Part shown: positions 35,001 through 46,843 of the stretch, one piece after another | How the letters are laid out: each line of letters opens with the position of its first letter | Position numbering within the stretch: the first letter of the stretch is position 1 | From: Panorpa germanica | Lineage: Eukaryota; Arthropoda; Insecta; Mecoptera; Panorpidae | NCBI GenBank assembly: GCA_963678705.1 | Contig: OY783213.1 | Location: 13,706,451 to 13,770,450 of the forward strand | Direction of reading: 5' to 3' | Length of the DNA stretch: 64,000 bases | Notes under the pieces: model-generated | What the model was told of the DNA's origin: nothing | Seen by the model: the letters and a program-made list of their open reading frames with translations, nothing else | Database searches by the model: none | Translations under genes and position numbers: made by a program

Positions 35001-38000
35001 TCAATTGATATTTTGCATAGCTTTGTGTTGATATCAATAATAGATAGATAATAGAAATTACAATAAATATAGAAAAATCAGTACAAAAATACAATATATA
35101 ATAGTATATAGGGACCGGAACCATTATTATAATCCAAATCACGATAGTTCGGCGGCGACCTATACTTAAAAGAGGTTATAAGAGCGGTATAAATCTATAT
35201 TACAATAATGAATTTTATCTTATTCGTTTCTATATACATTATAGAAAAATAAGTGAGTCAGTGCTTTTTAGTTATATCGGCAGTTTATACCCCACAACTT
35301 GTTTTAAGTATGAGTCGCCGCTCAACTCTCGTAGCTTGAACTATAGTAATGTTATTTGATAATGTTATGACAAATTTTGTAACGAGTTACGTAGCTTAAG
35401 AATACGGTATATAACGACTAGACAAACATTTGACAGCTGGAAAGTTCTCTTGCTCTAATAAGAGATATTATTTCGTAAAAGCGATGATTGAAACTGATTT
35501 CCGTCATCTGTAATTGTACCACGGAAAACTTACCTAAAACTGTCGACGGATTAATGAGAAAATCTAAACTAAAGCAGCGAGCTTCCTGCTTGAAATGTTT
35601 GTTTCACAACGTTAATATACCGTTAGATAAAAAGTTATAGGCTTTATATAATGTAATGTAATGTACGCTAAGCTAAAACTTTAAAGAAACGTTACAAAAG
35701 CTACCGTCCCGTTTTTGAGAAAATATCATTGGAATCGTCATAACGTTTACGTTAGGGTTCCGCTTCCTGATTACAAATAATTCGGTAGTTATCGGCATAC
35801 TTCGGTACATTATGGTAGTTTTCATTTTAGTAAATATGTGATGTTTTAATCATTAGATACTTTTAGAAGTAGATGAAATATATTGTTTTGAGAGATATTT
35901 TCATTGTTATTATACATAGAAAACTTCTCCAAAATGTTGTACCCTACCCTTATTAAATAGGCCCACGGCCATTCGGGCATCAATGATCTCCACTTCGTTG
36001 GCGATCAAATTAATGTTTCATGTCTGTTACATTCTAGTAAACCATAAGGCACATAATCAAATTATAGTCAATATTTTCATTCAGTATATCATAGCAATAT
36101 TTCACCCCATTCAAAGCTTACAGCATGTTTTTTCCACGGAATTGATTTTAAATAGCTACACAAGAGGGTAGACTACAAGAATGTTTTTATACAATCAGCG
36201 GCAAGTTTGGTTCTAGTACGTTTTATATGTCTTTTTTCCATTAAAATTCTTACGTATTCTTTTTAATATTCATTAGAATATATTATTTAAATACCGTCAC
36301 ACACCAAGTGCACGATTGTCTTATGACTTGTGGGAAGATAGAGACCATACTATATAAACAATTTAAACAGAGACAATGCAAACAACTTTGTCTTAGACTT
36401 GTCACAGTGAGACATATGTAAAATTGTACCCTATATCTGATTCAATGCAGATAACTCTTACGTGAAATGAAACAAAATTATAATGCAGATAAATTTGAAT
36501 ATTGTTTTCGTTGTTATCTCACAACTCAATGGACTGTAGCTGAACTATATTAAGACAATGGTGTCTCCAATGTGAATCACCCTTAGTTTTATATTCAATA
36601 CACGCTTTCCATCCAAATAATTATTACATTTAAAATTAGAAAGACGTAAGTACACAATCAGCCTTTTTTACAGCCAATATATAGAGAATCCCCAATATCT
36701 CTAAAATTTTGACACTTTGCTTATATGCGATATACATTTTTTTTTCTGGCTTCTTTTCTCAGTCTAGTAAACACAACAAACACTTTTCTGTATTTCTGCA
36801 ATACTCCATCAAACTTCTCCCTAGTTTGTGTGGGTTGGTATCTTCTTGCTTTTGCCGCACAACCATATTTCTTTTTCGGTAACCCTCAATCTTGAAATAA
36901 GTACATCACTCTTTCTAAATCTGGGGATTTTCATCTCCATGGTTGCTTGCACTCTGATGACGTATCGTATAGAACATTTGACCCTTCGCCGAATTTTCCT
37001 TATTTTCCGCTAGTTTACTTTTAATTACTATTTATATTTGCAATTATATTAAATGGGAAACTTTTCCTGGTCTATGCTTAGGGGATTAATATGAAAATTC
37101 CTATGTCGCCTTTATTACTATTAGTTAGTTGCTTTAAAGTTTACTTGCAATAAGTCAAAAACTTTACTCGGTAGTGGAACTTAAATGTAGTCTATGAAAT
37201 CCGTCGGGTAAAGGAAGTAACTTTGAATAAATAGTTTATTATGGAAATATGCGCAGAACTGCTGCTAGAGAGTTCAGACTTTCTATTGATTCCTTTAGAT
37301 ACCGTACGAACACGAGAACAACACGATCTGCTTATTGACAAGTGTTTGAAATGATATTTGATTTTCGGAATGTGAGCTGTCCTTTAAATCTACCTTTAAT
37401 TTTATCGTTCTTGTTCCTGCATCTATTTATCATCTGATTGACTATTTGCTTTGTTTTGAAATTTCTCTGAGTTTAAAGGAATGAAAGAAAGCGGCTGATA
37501 TAAGAAACATGCATCAATCAATAAATCAATAACTTCAATAAATTGGCTCCAATGAATGGGTTACTCAAAATATCACCATTATGACCCTTTAAGAGTGACC
37601 TCCAGACTGGGGTCACTGGCACGTAAAACTATGATAAATTTTTTCAAAGTATAGCATAGTTTTTAGAATAAAAAGGAAAAATCAATTTAGTTTTACGATG
37701 ATCTGTTATTTTAGGAATACCAATACCATTTGTAGCAGTTGCTTAAACTATAGTTATCTCCCTCTAACATCAGAATAAAGTATTCCATATTAATCAGTAT
37801 CTCTGTGTCAGAAAGGTTTATATGGATCTGTTAACTATAACGAAATAATCTTAAAGATAATCTAAAGACAATAGAAGCAATTATTCTCATATATAGTACA
37901 ATGTTAGAATACGGTTGGTGATTGTGTTTTGTTACAGTGCCACTGGCGGCGCTGACAGCGGTCCAGCTTCTGCAGCTGGCACACCCACAGATGAACAAGG

Positions 38001-40104
38001 CGGCCAGATTGGTGCTGCAGGTAAGATAACATCGTATTCGTATATTATGTAATTTTAAAACATTATATAACAGTTTCAAAGTTCCCTTTTCAAAGAGAGA
38101 AATCCTTTTCTGTAATCTTATAAGGAAGGGTTAACTTTCTACATTAACCCTTTTCAAAGTTTAACCCTTTTGATAGTTCTTGTTGCGTGATTTTAGTGTT
38201 ACTAGATTCATGTTTATGATAATTTAATAACGAAGTGGTTTATAAAGTTAATATTTTAGTAAGGAATTGTAAAAACTTTTGTAAAATTGTGTTTACGGAA
38301 TACGATATTCTATTTTCTATTTTTGATAGGTATTTTTTTCATTTAATTGATTATGTACAATATTTAATCAAATATTTATTATTATTTAACTTGTAATAAA
38401 TAATTTGCTTTTTTCTATATAATACATTAATTAAACCAAAAAAAATCTGGTGCGGTACTGATATATTGTACTAAGTTTACGACAGCACTAAAATCGCTGG
38501 AATGTCTCTTTATAATAAACCACAATAATTATTATTCGGATCATTTATTTTTTAATATCAGAAAGATTTTCATTTTTTACGATACACTGATTTATATAAA
38601 CTGATGTCTTTTTTATTTTTCATAAAAAAGATGCTCATACTTTTTAATTATAAAATATAACATAGGAAACATTCTTTTCTTACTTTCAGTATTAGATTAT
38701 ATGAAGTCAGTAGCTTAATTAAGAGTCTATTTTTATTTGTTGAAAAAGTTTTAATGAAGAGTTAGAGATTAAAGCAATGTCATTAGTACCAACACAAAAA
38801 CGCTAACTTCGTTTAGAGTATAGAGAGGAACTTTGCTTTCCAAACTATTTAGCCTAACTGAATTGCTTGCTAAAATTAATTGAAATCGTCGGCTTTTAAA
38901 TTGTACTATTTCGTTCAGAAATGCTTTAGTGCCTTTAAATATTTACACCGGTTTTTTTGTTTATAAATAATCAGAGTCTAGTTTATCTAAATATAGCAAT
39001 CTAAATAGTAATTTAAATAGAATAGAATAATATGTACAAAATATTTATTTGTTTAGTTTTATTTTAGCTTAAAAAATCTTGAACGTTTGTACATGTAGAC
39101 AGGGTCGGATTTAGAGTTGTGGAGGCCCTGGGGCAAGGAAGGAACTTAGGCTCAATTATTTTCCGAATAAAAGGAACATTTTTTTCCCATCAAGTCTTTA
39201 GTGCTTTGATCTTTATTGTGGATGCCCCGGGGCAATAGCCCCGCCTGACTTCTCTCAAATCCGGGCCTGCGTGTAGAGAACTATACTGCTTAATGAGGCA
39301 CCAATTTGTTGTTTAACTTTTGGCCACTAGTTACGTTACGATCTGGGAGCTTAGAGAATACAAATAAATCAATGCGGTTAAGTTTATTTTTTGATATTTA
39401 CTAATTTTTGGAAGTTTTAAAAGAATAAACAATATTTTTTTTCAGTTATTACAAGATTACAGTCGTTCGTTTTATATTATTTAAGGACTTCTCCTTCTTT
39501 TTTATAGCTTCTTAATATGATTATGTTGTCCAATGTATTATGAAATAGTAATTATCCCGATTTTTATTTACGACTTAACCGTATTGATTTCTGAGCGACT
39601 CATATCACAATCTTAAAGTTCTCCAAGCTACAAATCCAGTCGCACATTGGAGTTTCAACTGTCTTAAGACAAGAGATAATACCGGTGAAGAAACACAAAC
39701 ATCGCTAACAATTTATGGTGTCTTATGACAATCGTGACAAATCTAATTGCTTTATAAATTCACATACCGAAAACCATTATATCAGAATACAAGTAGTGGT
39801 GAGAAAAAAATAATTTCTTGAGTTGTACCATTGAGTTGTTTTTAAATTATGTACCATTGTAATATTTAGGCGTGGAAATGAGTAGAACTGTAATTTGTTA
39901 AATATTATGTGACATTTAAAACATGTAACATATGTTTATGAGTATAATATTTAACATTATGTAACATATTTTCATAAAGGCGTCACCAACAAGGCTGTGG
40001 CTGGTGCCAAGTCATTTGGAAACTTCCTCTATTCTGCGGTCAACAAAGCTGGGGCAAAAGTCAGCGAAGCCGGTGCCAAGATTAAGAAAACCGTCGAAGA
40101 AAAT
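25897..40104 (+). CDS. Sap47: Synapse-associated protein of 47 kDa homologue, 5' part (4 exons, continues beyond window)
   Basis: join(25897..26030,31866..32093,37938..38020,39980..40104) is 570 nt, 190 codons, with matching phases (2, 2, 1, 0). Recognised from the fly protein's landmarks: MFxGLTxQ start, GWLG, an acidic stretch then NSRYISATxGADS, PASxxGTPT, GGQIG, and a SFGNFLYSAVNKAGAK block with AKIKKTVEEN. Known for the family: an abundant presynaptic phosphoprotein with a downstream BSD domain, related to SYAP1; loss in flies affects synaptic plasticity and associative learning. The next expected segment (roughly NTIL-x-x-FNKEQEAF) was not found in 40105-64000. The ATG sits in a good context (CAAAATG). 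It is divergent from FucTA, 21 kb away, and no shared function is implied. Confidence 0.9.
27088..27249. mobile_element. hAT-like MITE with 8-bp target duplication, copy 1
   Basis: The ends are CAGTGCTGCATTTG and CAAATCCGGGACTG. The flanks TACTTGCC (27080-27087) and TATTTGCC (27250-27257) differ at one base. The interior TTATTTTCCGAATAAAAAG, CAAGTCTTT and CCCGGGGCGATAGCC is shared with 39100-39269. Confidence 0.85.
28418..28449. repeat. Perfect inverted repeat in GC-rich patch
   Basis: GGCGAGACC (28418-28426) and GGTCTCGCC (28441-28449), extendable by one A-T pair to 10 bp, with a 14-nt loop. Another hairpin, TGTTTAGT/ACTAAACA, follows at 28617-28637. Confidence 0.6.
28756..29184. mobile_element. 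PIF/Harbinger-like MITE with TAA target duplication
   Basis: Terminal repeats of about 32 bp: left TGCCGTCCGTACATGGGTCG and on; right, in reverse complement, GGCCGTCTGCACACGGTCGA and on; both reach ACTGATT then CAAAC. TAA flanks at 28753-28755 and 29185-29187. 429 bp. The 91-codon minus frame at 28714-28989 overlaps the left end and is not called. Confidence 0.82.
30120..30523. mobile_element. Non-autonomous element, family GGCCTTAG, copy 3 (full length)
   Basis: Ends CAGGGACGGCCTTAG and CTAAGGCCGCTTCTG form a terminal inverted repeat in the hAT style (CAG...CTG). The 5' part contains a tandem duplication of GGCAGATCTTTGCGA. No 8-bp duplication is clear. A perfect 11-bp inverted repeat (TCAGATAAGGC at 30110-30120, GCCTTATCTGA at 30535-30545) flanks or extends it. 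Confidence 0.75.
31866..32093 (+). CDS. Sap47: Sap47 exon 2
   Basis: The acceptor is TTTTTGTTCTAG. Codons run from the split Ser45 to I119 plus AG of codon 120, and include MFTNVKSQMTGWLG (from residue 54), GIPGLRKGG, SPASERSVRGSP and an acidic RDDDDNSRYI end. The donor at 32093/32094 (AG|GTACGG) gives NSRYISATGG across the junction, matching the fly RYISAT block. A second donor, 9 nt upstream at 32084/32085, keeps phase. If the intron is retained, translation stops at 32110-32112. Confidence 0.88.
32368..32529. mobile_element. Palindromic fold-back element
   Basis: The outer ends GCGTCTCATTTTAAA and (reverse complement of the right end) CGTCTCATTTAAAACAC pair, and inner arms AGAAAGAGAAAA and TTTTTCTCTTTCT pair around the centre. 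A third copy of the outer end (CGCTTCATTTAAAACACAC, 33104-33122) lies 0.6 kb downstream. Confidence 0.55.
33943..34182. mobile_element. MITE family GGCCAATGTC, copy A
   Basis: Left ATCAGTAGCTTGGTGCT, right (reverse complement) ATCAGTGAGACTTGGTGCT then AAAAAGGCCAATG. The interior ACATATCTATGTTTTAG, GTTGAAACAGACATTC matches copies at 46063-46334 and 55923-56166. Confidence 0.72.
35141..35334. mobile_element. MITE family GCGGCGAC, copy 1
   Basis: Terminal repeats: left ACGATAGTTCGGCGGCGACC then TATACTTAAAA; right in reverse complement TACGAGAGTTGAGCGGCGAC then TCATACTTAAAAC. The interior TTATTCGTTTCTATATACAT and TATAGAAAA matches the copy at 61612-61786. Confidence 0.72.
37938..38020 (+). CDS. 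Sap47: Sap47 exon 3
   Basis: 83 nt, acceptor TGTTACAG and donor GCAG|GTAAGA. It encodes (S)ATGGADSGPASAAGTPT, DEQGGQIGAA and leaves one base. The Ser/Gly/Ala/Pro-rich linker with GTPT and GQIG is diagnostic for Sap47. The reverse-strand reading frame here is a shadow. Confidence 0.88.
38021..39979 (+). other. Sap47 intron 3 (1959 nt)
   Basis: GTAAGA donor, ATAAAG acceptor. The second hAT-like MITE lies at 39100-39269; the rest is AT-rich with no coding signal. Confidence 0.8.
39100..39269. mobile_element. hAT-like MITE with 8-bp target duplication, copy 2
   Basis: The ends CAGGGTCGGATTTAG and CAAATCCGGGCCTG pair. The flanks CATGTAGA (39092-39099) and CGTGTAGA (39270-39277) differ at one base. 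The interior matches 27088-27249. Confidence 0.87.
39980..40104 (+). CDS. Sap47: Sap47 exon 4
   Basis: 125 nt, acceptor CATAAAG and donor AAT|GTAAGT, ends in phase 0. It encodes (G)VTNKAVAGAKSFGNFLYSA followed by VNKAGAKVSEAGAKIKKTV and EEN. This is the helical Ala/Lys block that precedes the conserved FNKEQEAF region and BSD domain in the family. No Met-initiated ORF reveals this exon. Confidence 0.9.
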
Positions 40105-42915
40105 GTAAGTCACATATTTATTATTATTAAACTTGTATTACTCTAAAAAAAATTGTATTGTAACAACATGAAATATCAAGGAAGGAATAATATTTTTCCT
40201 TATCATAACGCATTGGTGCGCCCACCCACAATACATACTTTGATTACGAATTCCACTGACTAAAATAAATATTATTCTTATTTAATTGTATCTCAAATTT
40301 AAAATCTCGTACTATACAATACAATAACATTTGACATTTCAAGAATATTGTGTTAAAAATATTTAATACTGCTAATAAAAAGCAATGAGAAAGGGCTATT
40401 ATATGTTGCATGAAATCATAAAAGATAACTGTCCCCAAATTGTAAAAATATTTCGTCAGCATTTGCAATTTCAGTACGCAGTAGATGTCCTCTATCTCTC
40501 CCCTCCTGAGGGTTGACTTAGGGGAACTATAGAACCCCTTAATGACCGGAAAAGTTGTTTGGGAGTTTTTATTGTATGTCTTTCATTTTTTACATCTGGT
40601 GCTTTCTTTTCTTGTTCCTTAGAAATGGTTTTCTGCTAGAAACAAAACTAATAAAAGCTTGGTGCAAAAGCACAGTTATTTATTATAATTATTTCATTTT
40701 ATAATTAGTTACTCTTAGAATTATTTTTTGAGCAGCTGTTAACATTTTTCTTAATTGCTAAATCAACAGTTTTTTTTGAGAATTACTTTCTATTTATTTA
40801 AAATGTCTAAAAGTAATTTTTTATGATTTTTGTGCTATAAAAATTTGCTGGCGCCTTGTCGTCTAGATGAATCATATAAATAGCATCGTATACTTGGTAT
40901 AACAGATTTTTCACAGCGAACTTTATATACATTATGTTAAATTCATGAACATAATTCAGTTTCTTCTTGTTTCTTTTAAGTCTCTTCTTGATTTGGAATT
41001 TCATTTAGTTAAAATAAAAATATAGAGTTAGAATTTCATATGTTTCGTAAACTTCAATCATTGACTAAATTAAACCTAATTGAAATCCAAGGAAACGTGA
41101 AAATTGACCTTAAACAGCAAGGTTCGGTTTTTTGTCATCTCACGTAGAAAGGAATAAAGTACCCCTTAAAAATTTTGACGTTTTTTAAATCACTTTTCAA
41201 CGGAGGAAGTGTTTTATACATTTATACATTGTATTTTATACATTGGAAAATGAGAAGCAAGTGATAAATACGGCGTGTTTCCAAGAATTTTCAAAGCCAT
41301 TGTACCTAAATTCGCATTAAATCTTCTGTCAACCCGGCAGCACTATATCAACTACATAACGACTTGATGCATTAGATATATTGGTCATTGGCATGCAAAT
41401 GACCTGGTACTTAGTATTGAATAGTCAATAAAAGGACGATGCTGACGTATGGGTAACATTAGCATTAGCAATCGAGAAGTTCATTGAAGTTTCCCTCTTG
41501 ACATTAGAACCCCCTGTAAAGTATGGCTTATTACTTGTCGAAGTAATATATCTATAGTAGTTATTGTTTGTTATATTTAAATCAATAAGCCAATACTGCT
41601 GGCTTCTATTGGACTTTTAGCAAAGATCGTTTCTACATCAGGACTTGGCTTCACAGTTCTTCTGCTTAGTATAGACTTCTACAGAAGGTAGTCTAGTATA
41701 CATAAATCTTAGAAATTACATTTAATATCAGCATTGTTTATTAAGTAATATAGTTAATAGTTTTTTCTTTGATGTTGATTGACCTTTAATTACTCCCCAA
41801 ATCTTCCAATTACCCCATCGCATTAGTGAGTAATTTAACTCATTTAACCGACCCGATACCGTAGTACCGATTTATAGGTATACCAAATTAATGGTTGACA
41901 TTAGTAGCATCGTTTTCATTAACAATTTGGGGAGTTTTCAAAAGCCTATACATAAATCAGTTTTTATTTAATTGCTTTTGCGTGGTGAGTTATTAAATAT
42001 TTCGTGGTTTACAGGGGACGATATCAACAAGGGCTATGAATAATAATTACTTTTTAATTAAAATCTGAAAACTGTGCCAAAACAATTACATTTTCAATTT
42101 ATTTAAATAATATTTAATGTCATTTTAAATGTAAATACTTTTTTATTTGAAATATTACAAATATTTGTAAAACGTATCTGTAGAAATGTATTATTGGTCT
42201 AAGATCTAACAGTGGGAGTAGTACGTTCATCTGTTTTTTAATCAAATCACACTTTCTATAGATAATTATTAATATCAAAATATTATAAATTGAACAATGT
42301 TTTAAAGATAAAATATACTTAAATCCAAAGATATGTAAAGAACATAACAAGTTTGGTTTGACGTTTTCCTTTTGGCCGTGAGAAGCTTGCATGCTCAATA
42401 GTTACAACACTACAGACAGTGCGTCCTTGTCTGGTGGATAGTAAGAACCGCTAACTCTCTCGCTCTTATGTATCTTTAACAGTTAGAAACCCATATTTGC
42501 GGGCCGTTTAAACATAAACATGCGTATCACATCGTGTAGATATAAAAATTAACTTTGATTTGACACAGAATTTATTAAGATATGAACGTATAAATTTAAC
42601 GAAGTTGTACCGGAGGTTGCTGCCAAGGTCATGCTCTTACCCACTGTGACGTCACTATTTATTTTCCTTGTATCCCTTTATGTTAACATGTCACTACTAA
42701 CTGTCAGTAGAATATTTCTTTGTTGATAAAGATATGAATTTCAAAAAACTGCTGCTTTGTTTCTACGCTTGCGTTTTGTTATTTTTCTTATCATTACATT
42801 ATTCATTTTATAGCTTGAACGAGTGACTCACCGAACATTGATTAGATTTGGAATTTATAATTGTATTACACATGGAATTCATATGTAATTTTTTAAATTA
42901 CAAATTTTATTTAAA

Positions 42916-43085
42916 ACTAGCTGACCCGACAAACGTTGTCCTGTCCAAATTTCAATACATTTTTTTACAATTCAACTGAATTAATTTTTCGTCACTATAC
43001 GCTTGATTCATAATTTGACAAAAACGAAATAGCAAAAATCCCATAGAAAAAACGCACTTTCAGTTTTTCCAGAATTTTCCAATAT
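42916..43085 (+). repeat. Dispersed repeat family R2, copy 2
   Basis: Starts ACTAGCTGACCCGACAAACG then TTGTCCTGTCCAAATTTC, a start I recall as recurrent in many insect genomes, and continues as in 18748-18912. The family type is uncertain (possibly a LINE or Penelope-like end). Confidence 0.6.
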
Positions 43086-46062
43086 CTCATTTAATCGCAT
43101 TTAATTTTTATTTATACTCTCATATAGATAAATAATCTTTTTTTTGTATTGAAATTATATTTGAATATTACAGTAGGAGGTACATACAAAAGATACAACA
43201 TATAGAAATGAATACATTAAAAGAGTAGATCAGATGTTTAATTATTAAATATTTATTAACGAGGTTTTATAAATTTTTATTATTTTTAATTAAGTTTTTA
43301 ATTACTTTGTGTTATTTGATACAAAGGAAAGCATATAGTTTCGTTTTAGCCGTTGACATTTCATACGTTTTATGAATTAACGATTTTAATATTCTCTCAT
43401 AATTTATTTTGAAAATAATAATGGAACAGAAAAGGCAAATGCTTTCTTTGTTGTAAATACATTTATTTTATTTATAAAACATTTTTGTTTTTTAAATCAA
43501 TATATTAACATTTGCAAAAAGCTGTTATTGTGTATTTTCAAATAAAAATAACATAAAAAACACTCGCATTGTAAACATTTGCACGTGTATCTTAAATAGT
43601 GTTCTAATGTATTTAGATACATTAATCATTAAGATACTTTTACTATATACGAAAACGGCAATACGAGTAGATGATCCAAAACTCGTGCAGCGAATTTGTA
43701 GTAAGAGTGGAAATATTTATAATTAATTAAGTAAATTTTTTTTGTCGAAGTCTGTATCAGAAGAGACGTTATACATACAAAACCGTATGTACGTATATAT
43801 AAACACTATCAAACTAACAAAATTTTCACCTTCACTTTCACATATTTATACAAAGTCATGACTATTTTTTCTTATAGATACACAGAAAATATTCTTTTAT
43901 TCTGAGCTATTTTTATTAGAAAATATAATAATATATAAATACAAAAATAAAAGACTGGTGTAACCACACGTCAAATGTGTACTCTCTATTTCTTCCTTAG
44001 AACTTTATATACAGTCATTAGACTTCGGAGTCAGAAACTTAAAACTGTACAAACAACATTTACCATTAAATCTTACATGGTGTTATACAAAGTGTCACGA
44101 TTCTCTAGGTATCGGTGTTTCTTTAATGCATGAGGCTTCTTTGCTTTACAGATACAATAAAAGCAATAAACTATATAATTTTTTTGCAAACTTAAGTTAT
44201 ATACCCTTCCATCTTGCTGTCCTTGTTTTTTATATATTTGATACCATCATTCTAATGCATTTCATGCGGACCTGTGGACGCCTATACCCATTTTTATCAA
44301 TTGAATATTATTCTTTACGGAACACATGGGCTTTTATATATTTTTCTACTATTTATCACTTTATATTGCCACGTCATTCGCTTTATTGCACTCTATTGTT
44401 AAATTTTCCGTATAACACGATCATCAGCTACGAAAGCCTTTGATAATAGCTTTATTTAAGAAGGCGTTTCGGGTTGTTACATTCCAATGTGTGAACCCAG
44501 CTAAAAGGTCTTAGTCTCAATGCTACAACATTCAGCTCACGTAGAAGTTTCCGTAGTTGTCACCATGTACGACGTGCGCTGCCGTAGACATTGCGACTCT
44601 ACTCTCTGCTACAGAAGCTCGAAGCAATTACGTAATGCATTGATTAGCCTGTAGAGAAGATAATATGACTTTACTTCACTACTTTTGAAGTAATATTATT
44701 TTTACTTGTAGCAGAGAAAAACTTTAATGAGAAGTATATCCTTTTTAGATTAGGACTTATCTTAACACTTTGAGAAAAAGTTATAATTAGTGTTCTCTTT
44801 TTTATATATTTATGAAACGTCTTGTGGAATCCTCTTAAAAGCACCCTTTTTGAAGAAATGTGCTTTTCAGTACATGTATTTGCTAAACTGAAGCGTCTTT
44901 TGATATACTGTGCTCTTCTTATGAACCACTGCTTCTACTAAAATACTATATTCGTCAGGAATGTACAACGCATTTCGACGAATTTAATGGAACCAGGAAG
45001 ATGGGAGTGGTATTGGGTGCTTTTGATTCCTTTTGGATGTCAATTGAATTTACAATGGATAGAGTGAAATCTATGATAAATTTACTCTGGATAAATAGCC
45101 GACAAAATTACAGTAGCTAGATTGAAATCTAATTGATTTTCCCCATATCAAATTCGCGTCGTACATCCATGTCTAGTCATGTTTTCTTACTTGCTTAATT
45201 TACTACGTTCCAAAATTGTATTACTAGTAATTTAGTTACAGTTATTACTTCTTACTACGTAATATTTTATACAGTACATCAGTAAGTAAAAAATAAATTT
45301 AATTTTCGCTGTGAAGTTTCTCAAAGACATATAGATGGAATTCAATAAATTGAAGAAAAAAAAACATCTCAGACGTATAGTCTGCAAAATAAAAATAACC
45401 TTGCCTTGATATAGCACACAGAACTCACACTTACTCAATGTGGCTGCGACTGTTAAATAAATAAAGCTTCTTGTCTTGTGTAAATCTATCTGGTTGATAA
45501 AATAGAAATAAAACTGAGAAAGTGTGAAAAGAAAATGTCTCTTGGACAGTTTTTATATCTTCTTGTCATGGATGTACAGTGTACACACTATACTACGCCT
45601 TATGAGTTTTCTTTATATTTACACAATTGAAAGAAGCCTTGTGCTAACAAGGAGGTTCTACAGTTGATGTAAGTTGTAAGAATGTATTCGTGTTCTAAGA
45701 TAAATTCTAATGTTTCGTTATTTTGTGACATTTCAAATATCTGACAAATGATGTAGCTTTATAATTAATTGTCTTTGTCTCTGTTGTCACTTGTAGAACA
45801 ACATTGCTTTTCTTAAACTTCAACAATGAAATATAACCTCCAAATACGTACATTGTATGTAAAACAAAAAGACATTTATACCGCTATGTGTTGTCTCAAA
45901 AAGCGTGTAATTGCTTACATACAAATCGTTTAATATAAGAACAAATTTCACACAATCGTATATTTCAGTTTAGTTTACTTCATATATTTTGGGGTTATGT
46001 TATAACATAACCTAAAAATATATGGGTCTGGCAAAGAGAATAACTCAAGAACTGAACAATGA

Positions 46063-46334
46063 CTATATCTAGTGGCTTGGTGCTAAAATAATCAATGTTA
46101 AAATTCTAAATTTAGAACTGATATGAAAGCATGTAAGTTTCGCATTGAAAGTTTTTGTCTAAATTGATTTTAATTTCAATTGACATAAAGTAGAATATCG
46201 GTTTCAACTTTAGCAGGTTAAACATAGATATTTTTGCATAGAAACTGATTATTTAATTTCCATGTTTTAAAATTATTATTATTTTGAACAGAAAAAATGA
46301 CATTGGCCTATTTAACATCAAGCTATAGATATAA
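46063..46334. mobile_element. MITE family GGCCAATGTC, copy B
   Basis: Left TATATCTAGTGGCTTGGTGC, right in reverse complement TTATATCTATAGCTTGATG then TTAAATAGGCCAATGTC. The interior CGGTTTCAACTTTAG, ACATAGATATTTTTGCATAG is shared with copy C. Confidence 0.75.
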
Positions 46335-46635
46335 TGTGAACTGTACTAGACCAGAGCGGTTGAATATTACTCGTCTATAGCGTAAAATAAGGGCCCTTCC
46401 TGAGATTTTCATATATCATGTTTACAATTGTAACACTTGTTCATTTTTTAACTTAAAAATTTAATAAACAAATCGATCCTTTTTTTCAAACAACTGAGAT
46501 TTTCACAAAAGAAATTATTAACTTTTTTCTCTATGTTACTTTATTTATTAAACACCAAACGTACATTTTAAAACATAACGGAGGTATATTTTACGTAATA
46601 TATTTGATTAATATGTAACGTAATATGTAAAACCC

Positions 46636-46843
46636 CATTCCCACTCACTGAATTTTAGTGTTAATTTATGGTTTTAACCTAAAATGTAAATTTCAGCTCA
46701 TGAAATATAAAGACTTAAAATTAATGATATGAAATACAATAATTTATGTTAAATAAAATGAGTAATTATTACAAAATAATGTATATTACTGACGCATTAA
46801 GGTTAAAACCTTAAATTAAAACAAAAGACAGTGAGCGTTATAC
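46636..46843. mobile_element. MITE family CATTCCCACTCACTG, short copy
   Basis: About 45-bp terminal repeats: left CACTCACTGAATTTTAGTG through TAATTTATGGTTTTAACC; right in reverse complement CGCTCACTGTCTTTTGTTT through TAATTTAAGGTTTTAACC. About 205 bp, AT-rich, non-coding. Confidence 0.75.

Larger units (their letters stand above)
32094..37937 (+). other. Sap47 intron 2 (5844 nt)
   Basis: Weak donor GTACGG, acceptor TGTTACAG. It contains a fold-back element (32368-32529), a GGCCAATGTC-family MITE (33943-34182) and a GCGGCGAC-family MITE (35141-35334). The rest, including 35340-37930, shows no supported gene. Confidence 0.8.

Noticed and set aside
36828-37013. 61-codon ORF in Sap47 intron 2
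   Set aside because: Low complexity in L, I and F; no splice signals or family features.
44126-44443. 105-codon plus-strand ORF with hydrophobic stretches
   Set aside because: Rich in F, Y, L and I as expected from AT-rich random sequence. No recognisable topology or family.
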